A stretch of 64,000 bases of DNA. It comes from Asterella californica. Its lineage: Eukaryota; Streptophyta; Marchantiopsida; Marchantiales; Aytoniaceae. Location of the stretch: contig JAYKYS010000016.1 of the NCBI GenBank assembly GCA_036924285.1, positions 4,402,001-4,466,000 on the forward strand. The letters run 5' to 3'. The position numbers were made by a program, and so were the translations under genes. This document shows positions 24,338 to 35,178 of this stretch, piece after piece; position 1 is the first letter of the stretch; each line of letters starts with the position of its first letter. The notes under the pieces were generated by a model, which was not told the origin of the DNA, did no database searches, and saw nothing but the letters and a program-made list of their open reading frames with translations.

Positions 24338-26199
24338 TTAGATGACAAGAGCATCGTAGTGCTTCCTCGTCTTCTTGGCGAAGCAGATCGGAAGGTAATC
24401 TTTGAACGTGTAGTTACGGTACTTTGCTGGATTCTCCGCGCTCAGCAATTCAGGCGCTGGCCCCATTTGAGACATAGAGTTAGGGTTTGCGAATGTGACG
24501 AGGGATAGACGGGTCTGAGATGAGTTCACAACAGCCTGATGCTCCACGCTGCAGTACTTGGCATTGCTGAGGATCTACAACCACCACAAATGTTCGCAGT
24601 CGAAGTTGGCTTAGATTTTGCGGCGCAAATTCGAGAACAACAAAGCAAATTCAGTCTATACTTTCGAACTCATTCCTTTCGCCGTAAGCGTTACTGGTAA
24701 GCGTTACTGAACAGTAATCAACATGGTCAAGTCATGGACGGAACCGAAATCATGCAGTTTAGGTAAGACGAGTACTTGGATCTGATCTCCCAGATTGATG
24801 ACCAAGGCGCCAGGGATGGGCTCCACGGTGACCCATTTGTTTCCGTCCTCCTTGTAAGCCTGCAGCCCGCCGACTTCATCCTGCTGTAGAACCGTAATCG
24901 TACCGTAATCAGTGTGACTGCGAAGACCCAAGGTCAGGTCGGGCTGTGGGCACTGCGGGTAGTAGTTGAATAGGATTTTCTGCTCGGCGTCTTCACCCCC
25001 GACGGCATTCTTGATGTAATTCGTTTGGAGCCCGAGACTATCCGAAATGACACCCAACAGTGAAGTCACTAGTGTGTCGATGGTATCACTATACTCGGCG
25101 AGTGTTTTCCTGGGCACCCAACACCAAACGTCAAACTATGACGTGTCTCTGCCACGAGCCTGCAACTGCCAATCTACTAGTGATAGATCCGCCGCATGCC
25201 TCAACAGAGGAAACTTCACTGACGTCAGAGACTCGAATTACTAACGAATCCGAACAGGAGTAGCATGGGCGCGAGGCACACTTTTGAGTTCCCAAAGACA
25301 ATCTACACAGAGGTCACTGAGTCAAGTTAAAGCTGAACACTACAACAGACATATTCGGAGGTACTCTATTCCATGCCAGGAACGAGCTCGAGCTACTGGC
25401 TGACCATCAGCTGGATGATCTTAGCCAGTGCCGGGCATAAGTCGGGATGAAGAATTGCATCCAGCTCCGACTAGGCCTCGCTGCTTTCAGCTAGTTAATT
25501 AACAACAGAATGTAATTTTTCGACAGAGTCTAACGAGAAGGGCAAGAGAAGAACACTATAAGGCATCTGCTGGCAGTACTCTGTCTACCAACTGGACTCC
25601 TTCACCTAATTAATTCTCACATTCGCATTGCCGACCGGTACCATGACTGACTTGCGATACTGGGCGGCGGAGAGATTTGCTTACTTGTACTCCTGAGGCT
25701 TCTCAGGCCAGATGCTGACATCGGTCTCGCGAACAGCCGTGGGCAAGCACCGGTGCACCATGAGTTCTCTCCAGTCAAGAATGTCATCATCAGCTCGGTG
25801 GCTCCCACTCGCGTATCCGACCGGGAAGCCTCCAGGCTTAGTCGCGTACTTCAACTTCTCTTCCAAGGGAAGCTTGAAGAATTGCAAAGTGCTGTCCATC
25901 ATTCTCTTCAACAGCTCCGCAGAAACACCATGGTCGACAACTTGAAAGATTCCCCATTCAGCGCATGCACGGCCAACTTCACCGACAATTCTTCCGCGCT
26001 CGCTCTCGGAATCGATCCCCTTCAGGCTAATGACAGGAATCTCCTTACAGAAGTCGTTGTGAGCTACGTTAGGACGCTCGCCCTCGGCCTTGACGAATTT
26101 CTCAGGCAAATCTGTCGCGTCCATAGCCAACTTCATCACGCTCACTGGGACAACGCGTTCCGTTCCAGGAGAAACTTCCACGGCCGCTGGGGGAGCCAT
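24338..26199 (-). CDS. 2-oxoglutarate/Fe(II) dioxygenase, flavone synthase I / flavanone 3-hydroxylase-like
   Basis: Three exons, 26199-25685, 25109-24776 and 24574-24338, joined by GT-AG introns of 575 and 201 bases in agreeing phase, give 361 residues, the normal size for the plant DOXC class. The N-terminal half has ERPNVAHNDFCKEIPVISL and WGIFQVVDHGVSAEL; the C-terminal jelly roll has NYYPQCPQPDLTLGL, then HTD (iron ligands His237 and Asp239), His295 in EHQAVVNSS, and RLS at 305-307 that binds 2-oxoglutarate. The phrase pattern is closest to flavanone 3-hydroxylase and bryophyte flavone synthase I, which convert flavanones to dihydroflavonols or flavones; which of these cannot be decided here. 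Cytosolic, no signal peptide. It could instead be a related DMR6-like oxidase. Confidence 0.9.
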
Positions 26200-27813
26200 C
26201 TTTCGTTTCTCGAGCCGAGTTCAAAAGGTGATAACAGGCCTCAAGAATTGTCCTCCTGTACTCGGGAACTTGGGCCCCGTCCCAGCTTTAGTCTCGCTTG
26301 GCTTTCGAAGACGGGCCTCGTTGAAGGAAACCAGCCAACCGTCACTGCGGAATGTGACGGCCTGTAGTGGTATATATTGCGGAGTTTGCCACGAACGCAC
26401 GTAGCGTGGAGACTCACGGCTTTACACCATGAGCGTTTGAATTTTGAACGATACTAATCTGGCCACGCCTACGACGAGAGCGACTGCGTCAGGTGCGACG
26501 ACTCCAGACAATAGCCATCAGATGCAGCATCGACGGCGGAACCTACAGGTTTCTTGCTGTGCGACGACCGCAGTTCAGCCGCGAATCCTGTATCCGTAAC
26601 TTGGTCATGCCGGAAGTACAAGAGAATGCATTCTTCGGGATTAGGCGTCCGGATTCGCGCACCAACAACCACTAGACTTCTTTTCTTGCGTGTTCCATGC
26701 AGTTCCCCCGGCTCATGATTGACTTGCGTGTTGCTGTTGTTGGTAACTTGGTACCATGAGCCCTGGCGAGTCAATACTTGCTGCCATCACCCGGACCCAT
26801 GCTGCCAAGGTCAATAACGCTGTCATTTGTGTTTTTATGACCGGCACTTTCACCGTGTCGACCTGATCTCACCCTCCGTGTGGAAATAACAGGTAGATTA
26901 TTCAACCTTCCCTTCCGGTGACGGTATGTTGTGCTGGTGTCAGGTGCCACGCGGTTCCTTCATCATGCATTTGTATTTGTATGATAGTCCGCCTGAGAGC
27001 CTTTTTGTGTCAGTATTTTCCCGACTTTGTCTGAAGTTTCCAGGACTGAGTGACAAATATAACTACGAACTATAGGGAAAAAATTTAAACATAGTAACCT
27101 TAGCATATTCAAATTCAAGTTTTCCATAGATTAAAAAGAATATGCATGCTCGATGCATTTCTGGCCCATACTAGAAAGAAGAGAAATGATAATATAGTGA
27201 CAATCATTTTCACACATGGTTGACAGACACATATAATTGAAAGATAATGAAATAAATATTTTTCATGAGAATCGATTTACACGATGCGCTACAGCAAAAA
27301 TTGCACAAGAGGAAGCAAATGCATTGAATGTTAAAATATAATGTACTAAATTTAAATAATTATATTTTATGTTCTAACTTCAGTAAGTTATAAATGGAAA
27401 AAGTTACATTATAGTTGACTTACAAAGGCCAAAACAGTTATACAAAGTCTAGCCCGTATGTGTTTATAGGTCACACATTCTTGTCACACTTGGGCATCTA
27501 TGATCATAAACTTGTATGTGAAAAGTGTGATAGGCTCACCCTTTCATAGTATAAACAATCGTAGTCGAATAAACAATTATATCTATATTAATTCATTATC
27601 TTTCAATGGAGAGGGTGAATATGCATGCTTGATGGAGTGAAGTCACCATCTTTCACTAATACGTGATTATACTTGGAAACTTTGTTCAAGAAATAAAAGG
27701 TTTTCACGTTCTTGGCCCATTCTACTTTTCATGAACTTGTAGTTCCCTACAAGTATGATAGTATAATCATGGGCTTTTGATAGCTTAAAATATATTCATC
27801 AAATTTTATGTCC

Positions 27814-27839
27814 TCTTTTAGAAGAGATCTTCTAAAAGA
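27814..27839. repeat. hairpin with 12-base perfect arms
   Basis: TCTTTTAGAAGA and its complement are separated by two bases. AT-rich setting; no associated gene. Confidence 0.85.
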
Positions 27840-28080
27840 ATCGTTCTCAGTGAGTTGTTCATCAGAATATAATGGAATTATAGTGTAATGCACTATATGA
27901 TTCTGTTGCAATCAATGACAAATTTCATCCTCTAATTTATTTTTGATGTACAATTTTCTTTGGAGAAGGTTTACATGTACAGTTAGATCTCCTTGAAACA
28001 TGCATAGAGTCTAGTATGAAAGTAGGCTTTCTCTACGTCTTTTTTCTGTACTCTAATTGTTTGTTAATCTACTTATTTTA

Positions 28081-28115
28081 TTCAGTAGATCTTTGTCTAG
28101 CAAAGATCTACTGAA
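28081..28115. repeat. hairpin with 15-base perfect arms and 5-base loop
   Basis: TTCAGTAGATCTTTG at 28081-28095 pairs exactly with 28101-28115 around the loop TCTAG. No U tract or gene end adjoins it, so a terminator is not supported. Confidence 0.9.
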
Positions 28116-29413
28116 GAAATTATTCTGTTGGGACCTTTTCTGTCTGTACCAGCAGCGGAGTGAGGTTGAGTCTCTGCTGCGGGTTTCAACACGTGTATGG
28201 ATGGCAATTACCGGCCGGTTGCAAACAACCCACAGCAAAACTTAGGCCAAAATAGAGTTGTGTGGTGTGTTGCCTTGGAGAAGAGCCTTCTGCCAAGGGG
28301 AAAGAAGATTATCGTTTCAAGAAAAGATAAAAGTGCCATAGTCTCATTAGGCTTCAAAAGTTGACGAGGTTCATTGTATCAAACTTCATAAGATTTTCTT
28401 TGTGACAAAAAGAATTCTCATTTTAAAAACTGATAAAAATGCCTCATTAGACTTAAGAAATGGATAGATTCATTCACTAGAAGACGTAGACCCTATCCAT
28501 ATCAAAAGACCATTTAGGAAAAGAAAAGAGTCTCAGATTGATCTTTTTTGGGGTCTTTATTACGGATTTGGTGTCTACTTCGGGTATTGGATACAATTCT
28601 CTCTATACTGCTAGCTACGTGGGCTACACTTAAGATCCTCATTTGGGTTAAGGTGATCTAACAATCGAGCTAATGTATATTGAACATGATGGTGGTGTGA
28701 TTTTAGTATTGACATCGAGTTGCATTCTCTATATTGTTAGTTACATGGGTTGCACTCACGACCCTCAGGTTAAGAAGATCTTACCATTTGGGCTAGTGAT
28801 ATACTGAGCGGCACCGTCAATACGATGATGATATGCAATTGTTATGGATACATAGGGTATTCAAGGGTTTGGGTTCAAAGACTGGATTAAAGATTTGAGA
28901 TATAGTTTACCGACAATATGTGTTTGTTCCTCAGTTTTGTAAGATACTACGGAAGTGTACATAAAGTGAGGTTGGATATCTAAAGGACTTATTCTCGTGA
29001 TTGTGTGTTTTTCTCTCGTGTTTTGTCCTTGCACATGATATATCTACAGTCATATATCTCACGTATTCTTAGATAACTTTCACACGACAAATTCACATAA
29101 ATTTCATACAACACGATATGGTAGTGAACTCGACGTGAAATTCCAAGATGGAGAGATCATGCAAGGAGGAGAAACAGGAAGCAATCATGAGTGGAGACGG
29201 AGCTAGCGTTAGTGATAATCCGAGACACTATCAAAGGTGCAGCTGGGTCTGATGATAACATCTATGTTTCAAACGTTCACGTTGTTCTTGCAGCAACAAT
29301 AGTCCAATGAACGCAAGAAAGCATTGGCTACAAAAAGCCAATGCTTCATAACCACCATTCCATGTAGTGGTTACGAAGGTTGATCAATTCGACAGGAGAG
29401 ATGTCTCAAGTAA

Positions 29414-32400
29414 TTGAGGCATTATACTAAAGAGATAGAGCTGAACAAATTTTTGAATAAGGAGATGGTGGAAGCTTTTCTGTTGGTTGTGGTGTCAGAG
29501 ATCAAGGAGCATGTGAAGGGCATCATGGAACATTCGAGACAAGATTGGGAAGAGTTTTCAAGGACGATGAGAAAAGAATATTTCATAGAAGATTCAAAGA
29601 AAGTTACTAGACCTTATTGGTATGGGTGGAGTGACCCGACAAAGAGTTGTAAGCGACTCTATTCTTGAAAGAGTTCAAGAAATAGTTCTAGAGACTCACA
29701 GTGATGGAGAAATTGACATTACAAGATAACACAATGGGACTATTTCTCTGAGTTGTTGACGAAAAGCTACAAGAGAAGTTGGAGGTGTTGCTGGAGGATA
29801 AGGAAGAGGATTAAGGGTTGACGACGAGTTGGAAGGAGGTTTAGGAAGCAGTTGGACTTCTTAAAAAGAGAGAGAGCGAAGACAAGCGAAGATTCCCATG
29901 AGGATATTTGTACCAACTCCGGTTACTACAACATCACCTCCTATCATGCGACTCCAGTGATACCGATGCTCGTGGCTCCAGCTCCTATTGTAGCTCCCAA
30001 GAAGAAGACTTCGGACTTGATGATATCATGTGAGGAATGAGAGATCTCTAGATCAAGCTCACGAAGCTTGATGAGAGAGGAACAACGGAGACCTATGGTT
30101 AAGTAAGCATGAGTGCAACAATGCATCTGGTGTGATAGCATTGATTATCCTCGCAAGGATTGTGGTGACTTCGTCGAAACATTACGTTGAGGAATCATAT
30201 TTTCGAAGGGTGGGAAGGTTACGTTCAAGGATACGTGTGATCTTTTTGAAACCAATTTCAAGAAGAGAGGTATGAAGAAGTTGGTTGACGAATATCTGAT
30301 AATGCATGATGTTGCAATGATCGATGCTTCAACTTATGGCGTGAGGGTTGAAGATCGAAGGATGGATTTGATGACCATGTAGAGATAAACAGACTTTGGT
30401 CGTCGGAGATCTCTACGCAGCAGAAGGAAAAGATGCCAAGGTAGGCATTGTTGATCCCGACAATGACTATTCGAGAAGCTATGGGATGACAAGATCAGGT
30501 CGAGTCATTATCAATATATGCTTATATTGCAAAAAGTCAAAATAAAGTGTTGGTGGAAGAAAAATGAAGATAGGAGGCAGAAGACACAAGAAAAAGTACT
30601 TCGGCTAAGAGATAGACTCGAGGAGAGAAGTCCTGAGAGACTAGTAGCCAAGATTTATCTATAGACGATGCTTCTTCAACATCGAATGAGAAGGAGAAGG
30701 AGCAACCAAGGGAGAAAAGTAAACATGCTGCATACAAATTGCAAACAAACATCGATGCTACTACAAATGTAAAAGGAGTTCTCGAGGAGAGAATTCTGAA
30801 CACAAAGGTTGAATTTATCTTGAGAGAGGCTCTCGAGATTACGAATCAGGAGTCATGATCTCATATTCGACATCATAAAACACAAACGATAAATGATTGG
30901 AGAAGCAGTACTCTGACATGCACTTGACACAAAGGTATCTTCTAAAAAGGAGAGAGAGCTTGTGAAGTGCAATACAAAATCGACAGAGGAGGAGAATGAT
31001 CGAAGTCGAAAGGTGTATTTTGAAGACGATGACAATGTCACAAAGTAAAGCTCGAATAACTACAATCATAGTTAATGGGCTCGTGCGACAAAGGAAACGC
31101 TCGTGAGAATTAGAGATCTAGAGGAGCACATTGTTGCTCTGATCAACCATGGATCAAATATTAATATAATGTCAAAGGATTTATACAAGAGAGGGAGATT
31201 ATCTATCGACATAGAGCATGGGTGGGTGATCAAGATGGTGAACAACACTCGTGGAGACTTATACATGATGCTTGTCTTGACGTCAAGATACGGATTAGTC
31301 ATGTTGCAACGGAGAAGAATTTCATCGTGCAAGAAGTGACATCATATACGCTTATTCTTGGACAGCCATACATCACTTTGATGCGAATGGAGATAAGGTT
31401 ACTAGAGGACAGATCAGCATATGCATGAATCTGGAGTCAAGATGGAAAGAGAGCAATGCTATTCTTATTGTATCGACTAATCACGAGCGAAACAGAGATC
31501 GTTTGAGAGATAATCTGCTGTCGAAGGTGAGTGAAGAGTTCAAGGATTTTTGGAGGAGGTCATTATAGAACGAGATTGTAGTGGTGCAAAAGAGATGATA
31601 TTCTCATCTGAGTATGGAAGAGAGAGGATAGATGAGCTTGATTACATAACTTGAGTAAAATCAAATGATCCTACAACTCATGCAATGGATTCAAATTGAA
31701 AACTGGAGCAATATTTGGTTTGGAATGGTCGGATCTCTTTAATACATATGCTAGAAGTATTTGGATTTTGAGTGGAATTCCTCTAACGAAGAAAGGAGAT
31801 GGAAAATATATCGACATGATCAAGTAAGGTCGTGTCGTCAACCAGATTCATCACGTGATTCTCTTTTTGAGATGATGATTCTATTCTGACACAAGCTCAT
31901 GCTATCACGGAGAAATTCAGTTTAAACAAAATGCGTAGAGATGTTCAATAAATTGGATTCTATACGAGAAACATTAATGCAAGACACTGCAGATCTAGAA
32001 AGCTCTGCTTGTCCGGATAGCACAAAGTTAGATCTAGATGGTGATATGATGATACTTATGATATTATAATGTTGGAGATGAACGATCATGTACTTCGTGA
32101 GACACGTAAACCGTTACATACAAATGTAAAGATTTTATCTCTCGGCTTTGTGATGATGTTCTTAAATACTTCTAATCAGCACCGCATATCAAACATTATA
32201 GTCGATGAACTTATGAAACTTTTGAAACAACAAGCGCTTCTGAAAGAAAATGAAGTATTACCAAGCTAGTTGGTTGTATCTCAATTTGGGTTAGATTATC
32301 ATATGATTTATGCTTGTTCAAGATATTGTATGCAGAAGCTCAATCATGTCTGAAATGTAGCAATGAAAGATATGCTACAGTCGGTAGAACGCAACAACCA

Positions 32401-33300
32401 AGAAAAATTTTATTTCATTTTTTATTATCTCGAGACTAATCTGTATGTTCACAGTGAGAAATATAGCCTCTCTTCTAAAATGGGCAGGGAATAATCAATC
32501 TAGAGATGGATTAGTGAAACACGCAAGAGATTGTAAAGCTTAGAAGTACATTGATAGGTTATATCTAGATTTGTGTGGAGAGCTTAGGAACGTGAGATTT
32601 GATTGGCGCTAGATGGTGTGAACATATTCTCAAAAAGAACACCACTTGGTCAACATGGCCAATATAGTTGATTAACTATAATCTTCTTCTTTCAATATGC
32701 ACAAAGAAATTCTTCAACTCTTCTTATCTCCGAAAAAGAGTCAATTATAAGAGATAATATCGATGTGTTTGCTCCTTCATTAGAAGAGCTTCAACCGTTA
32801 TGGACTGGATTAACTACCCACGACATTAGTTCACCAGATGTTAGGGAACGATTTAAGTGAGGGTGATGCTACTTTGGACATCAATGATTATCATCTCCTT
32901 AGAACCATATCTGGACAAAGAAGTAGCTAAGTTGAGTGGTATGTGGATCAAGAGTGTGTAGTGATTACTCTATCCACTTATACAAGCGTGATTCACGTAG
33001 CATAGGAGATGGTTACTTGAAGATCATCATTACCAGAGTACTCGTTATGACCATCACTTTATCAAACGCAGTGAGACTGAAGGTCCTCCATCAAGAGATA
33101 TTGTAGACTAGATTTTGGTATGGGTGCGGCTAAAAGCATAGTATGATCAAGATGGTGGTAACAGAAATCTGCCTAAGGATCTTTACAAAAGATTTCAAGG
33201 TAAAACAAAAGTCCATTTTGTTTGAATTATCATACTGAAAAGTAAGTAGACCAAGGTGGTAGTTAGGTATTCAAGTGCACATGGTGCAGCTTTGCCCGAA
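29414..33300 (+). mobile_element. heavily decayed Ty3/Gypsy-like retrotransposon
   Basis: Scattered plus-strand fragments follow retroelement order. About 29414-30040 resembles gag. About 30115-30170 reads CIWCDSIDYPRKDCGDF, a zinc-knuckle-like segment whose His has become Tyr. About 30255-30300 reads ETNFKKRGMKKLVDEYL. About 31115-31420 is a retropepsin-like domain: ALINHGSNINIMSKDLY, where the usual catalytic Asp is Asn, then HGWVIKMVNNTRGDLY, and after a frame change LILGQPYITLMRME. Later frames are too broken to assign RT or integrase. LTRs were not identified. Confidence 0.6.
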
Positions 33301-35178
33301 GGACTTCATGGAAATATCCTATATATTCTACCTCCCGAGATGCATATGAACCATGTGATTCTGCTATTGATCGCTTTCTGATGAAGAGAAGTTTCTGATC
33401 AACGAGTGAGTGATCTCAGCAGAACACTGGTACCGACTCGACAAACAAGTAGAACATGATGTCCCACACATAACTATACGTATCCTTCTTGACCATGGCA
33501 TCACATCGGTACGAGATGAAAGTTTCTCTCACAGAAGAAGAGTGACTTGGATAATCAGCCGCAGAGTGGAAGTAGTGGCAGTGACATCGTGCAAATTAAG
33601 TCATGACATTTACATGAAGTCGTCTACACAAGAAGCTCAGGAGGCCTGATAAGCCTTTGGAAACTCCTTGGCCCAATAGACATTCACGTGAAGTCTACTA
33701 TTACATGCGACACTGTCTCCTTCCTTAATAAAGCTTAGTACTGGGCTTGAGAAAAAAAGACTTAAGAATAAAACTTCGGTATGAACAAACCCGCTTGCTA
33801 TAGAGACCTTGGCTTCTTCAAAGATCCCTCCATCAGTGGATTTTCTTCCATTGAACTTCAAAATACTCATATGCTCCCACATACCGCTCCATTCAGTACT
33901 CCAACGCCAAATTTTGCTACAGTGCATAGCGAAAGCACAAGTTCTTAGATTTGAATTTACATTATTTGCATCAAAAAGCACACTGCATACAACAACTGTT
34001 AAACTGTTGGCTCCCATACATGATGAATAGTGACTTTCGTTTCCATGGTGACAGCTTGTTTATATTCTCGATCTCTACGAAAATTAACGGAAGAATGCAT
34101 GTTCTCCCATGTAGACAAAACAATATCCTACGCAGCAAAAGTTGCCATTTTATCAAAAAAAAGTTGTTCTGACTCAACTTACATTGATTGATTTGAGTGC
34201 TACATGATTTGAGCTATTCATCTTTCATTAGATGGCTAATTCTACACTAGGTTCGAGATTAATATCCATTGATGGTTTGCTGTGGTTCGTACCTGCTTTT
34301 CTGCATTCGCTCTCTCTCACTATTTATAAACCCTGCAGTAACCTAAGTTTGAGATCACTAGTCATGATTACCCATAGTACTTTCAAGAAGGCCACAAATA
34401 GCTGCCATTGCAAAGGTAGTAATTGTACTGCCAAGGGTTTTTTACTGCTTCGTGAGAGGCGCAAGACAACAGTGTGAACTGCCCGTCCACTATGAACCAA
34501 TCTATTAACAAGTACATGTCCCTCCTCATCCACATGCCCATCAGTCTACCTGCAGAACAACGAAATATGCGATCAACTGATAACAGTGACTTCACCCTTT
34601 CTAAATTGATTGCCTGTTTGTACCCACTGCATTAATCTTCTTCCGATTCCTGTTCTTAAATATCATGTTCTTGATCGATAAGAAGCGGTACGAAGGGATT
34701 CTTTTCGGGACAGTCGGAGCACGTAGATACGCTCACACGCACTTCTGTCTCTTTTCGTACAGTCTCGAGGTCTGTGGTCGAAAGTCTTGGACATGCAATT
34801 GCTAATGAGTACAATCTCCCTCGCGTCTCTGTTTCGAATTCGACTTCCGTTGCGTATTCCTTGCATCTACTGGACCTTATCTTGCCTACGATGGAGGGAC
34901 TGGGCGAATAGCACATGATGTATGTAGAGTTGGCTACTTGTTCTGTTGTGAGTCAAAGCCTCCAAAACAGGCAAAGGCTGTGAACAGCTAGTTTATATTT
35001 CGATTGTATAGAGACATTTGCCCTTCTGTCGTGGCTGCTGAAGTGCTACTAAAGTTGCAACAATAGCCAATCACCTTCTCTGACGGATGAATTGGACTGT
35101 CACTACTCCGTCGCTGGTACCCACTGCTCGCTGCGGAGCAACAGTTTGAATTCCTTCTCACTACTTTCGGTGGACTTA
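33301..35178. other. intergenic and 3' flank of the ATPase gene
   Basis: A minus-strand frame of 126 codons (33637-34017) and several at 34232-34916 show no domain I recognise. They could be exons of an unrecognised gene, but nothing supports this. The last few hundred bases before 35179 are probably the 3' untranslated region of the ATPase. Positions 35001-35090 recur inside ATPase intron 7 at 40101-40190. Confidence 0.4.

Larger units (their letters stand above)
26200..29413. other. dioxygenase upstream region and AT-rich intergenic DNA
   Basis: 26200-26470 is the probable promoter and leader of the dioxygenase. A minus-strand frame at 26469-26774 has no recognisable domain. From 27060 the DNA is very A+T rich. 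Two hairpins stand out, at 27814-27839 and 28081-28115. A two-copy repeat of about 130 bases lies at about 28580-28830, sharing GCTAG or GTTAG followed by TACATGGGTTGCAC-like text. No gene supported. Confidence 0.5.

Noticed and set aside
26469..26774. 101-codon minus-strand frame upstream of the dioxygenase
   Set aside because: No recognisable domain; more likely part of a repeat or leader.
28081..28115. transcription terminator
   Set aside because: Intrinsic terminators are not used by plant nuclear genes, and no gene ends here.
33637..34017. 126-codon minus-strand frame
   Set aside because: Could be an exon of an unknown gene, but no family, splice pattern or partner exon was recognised.
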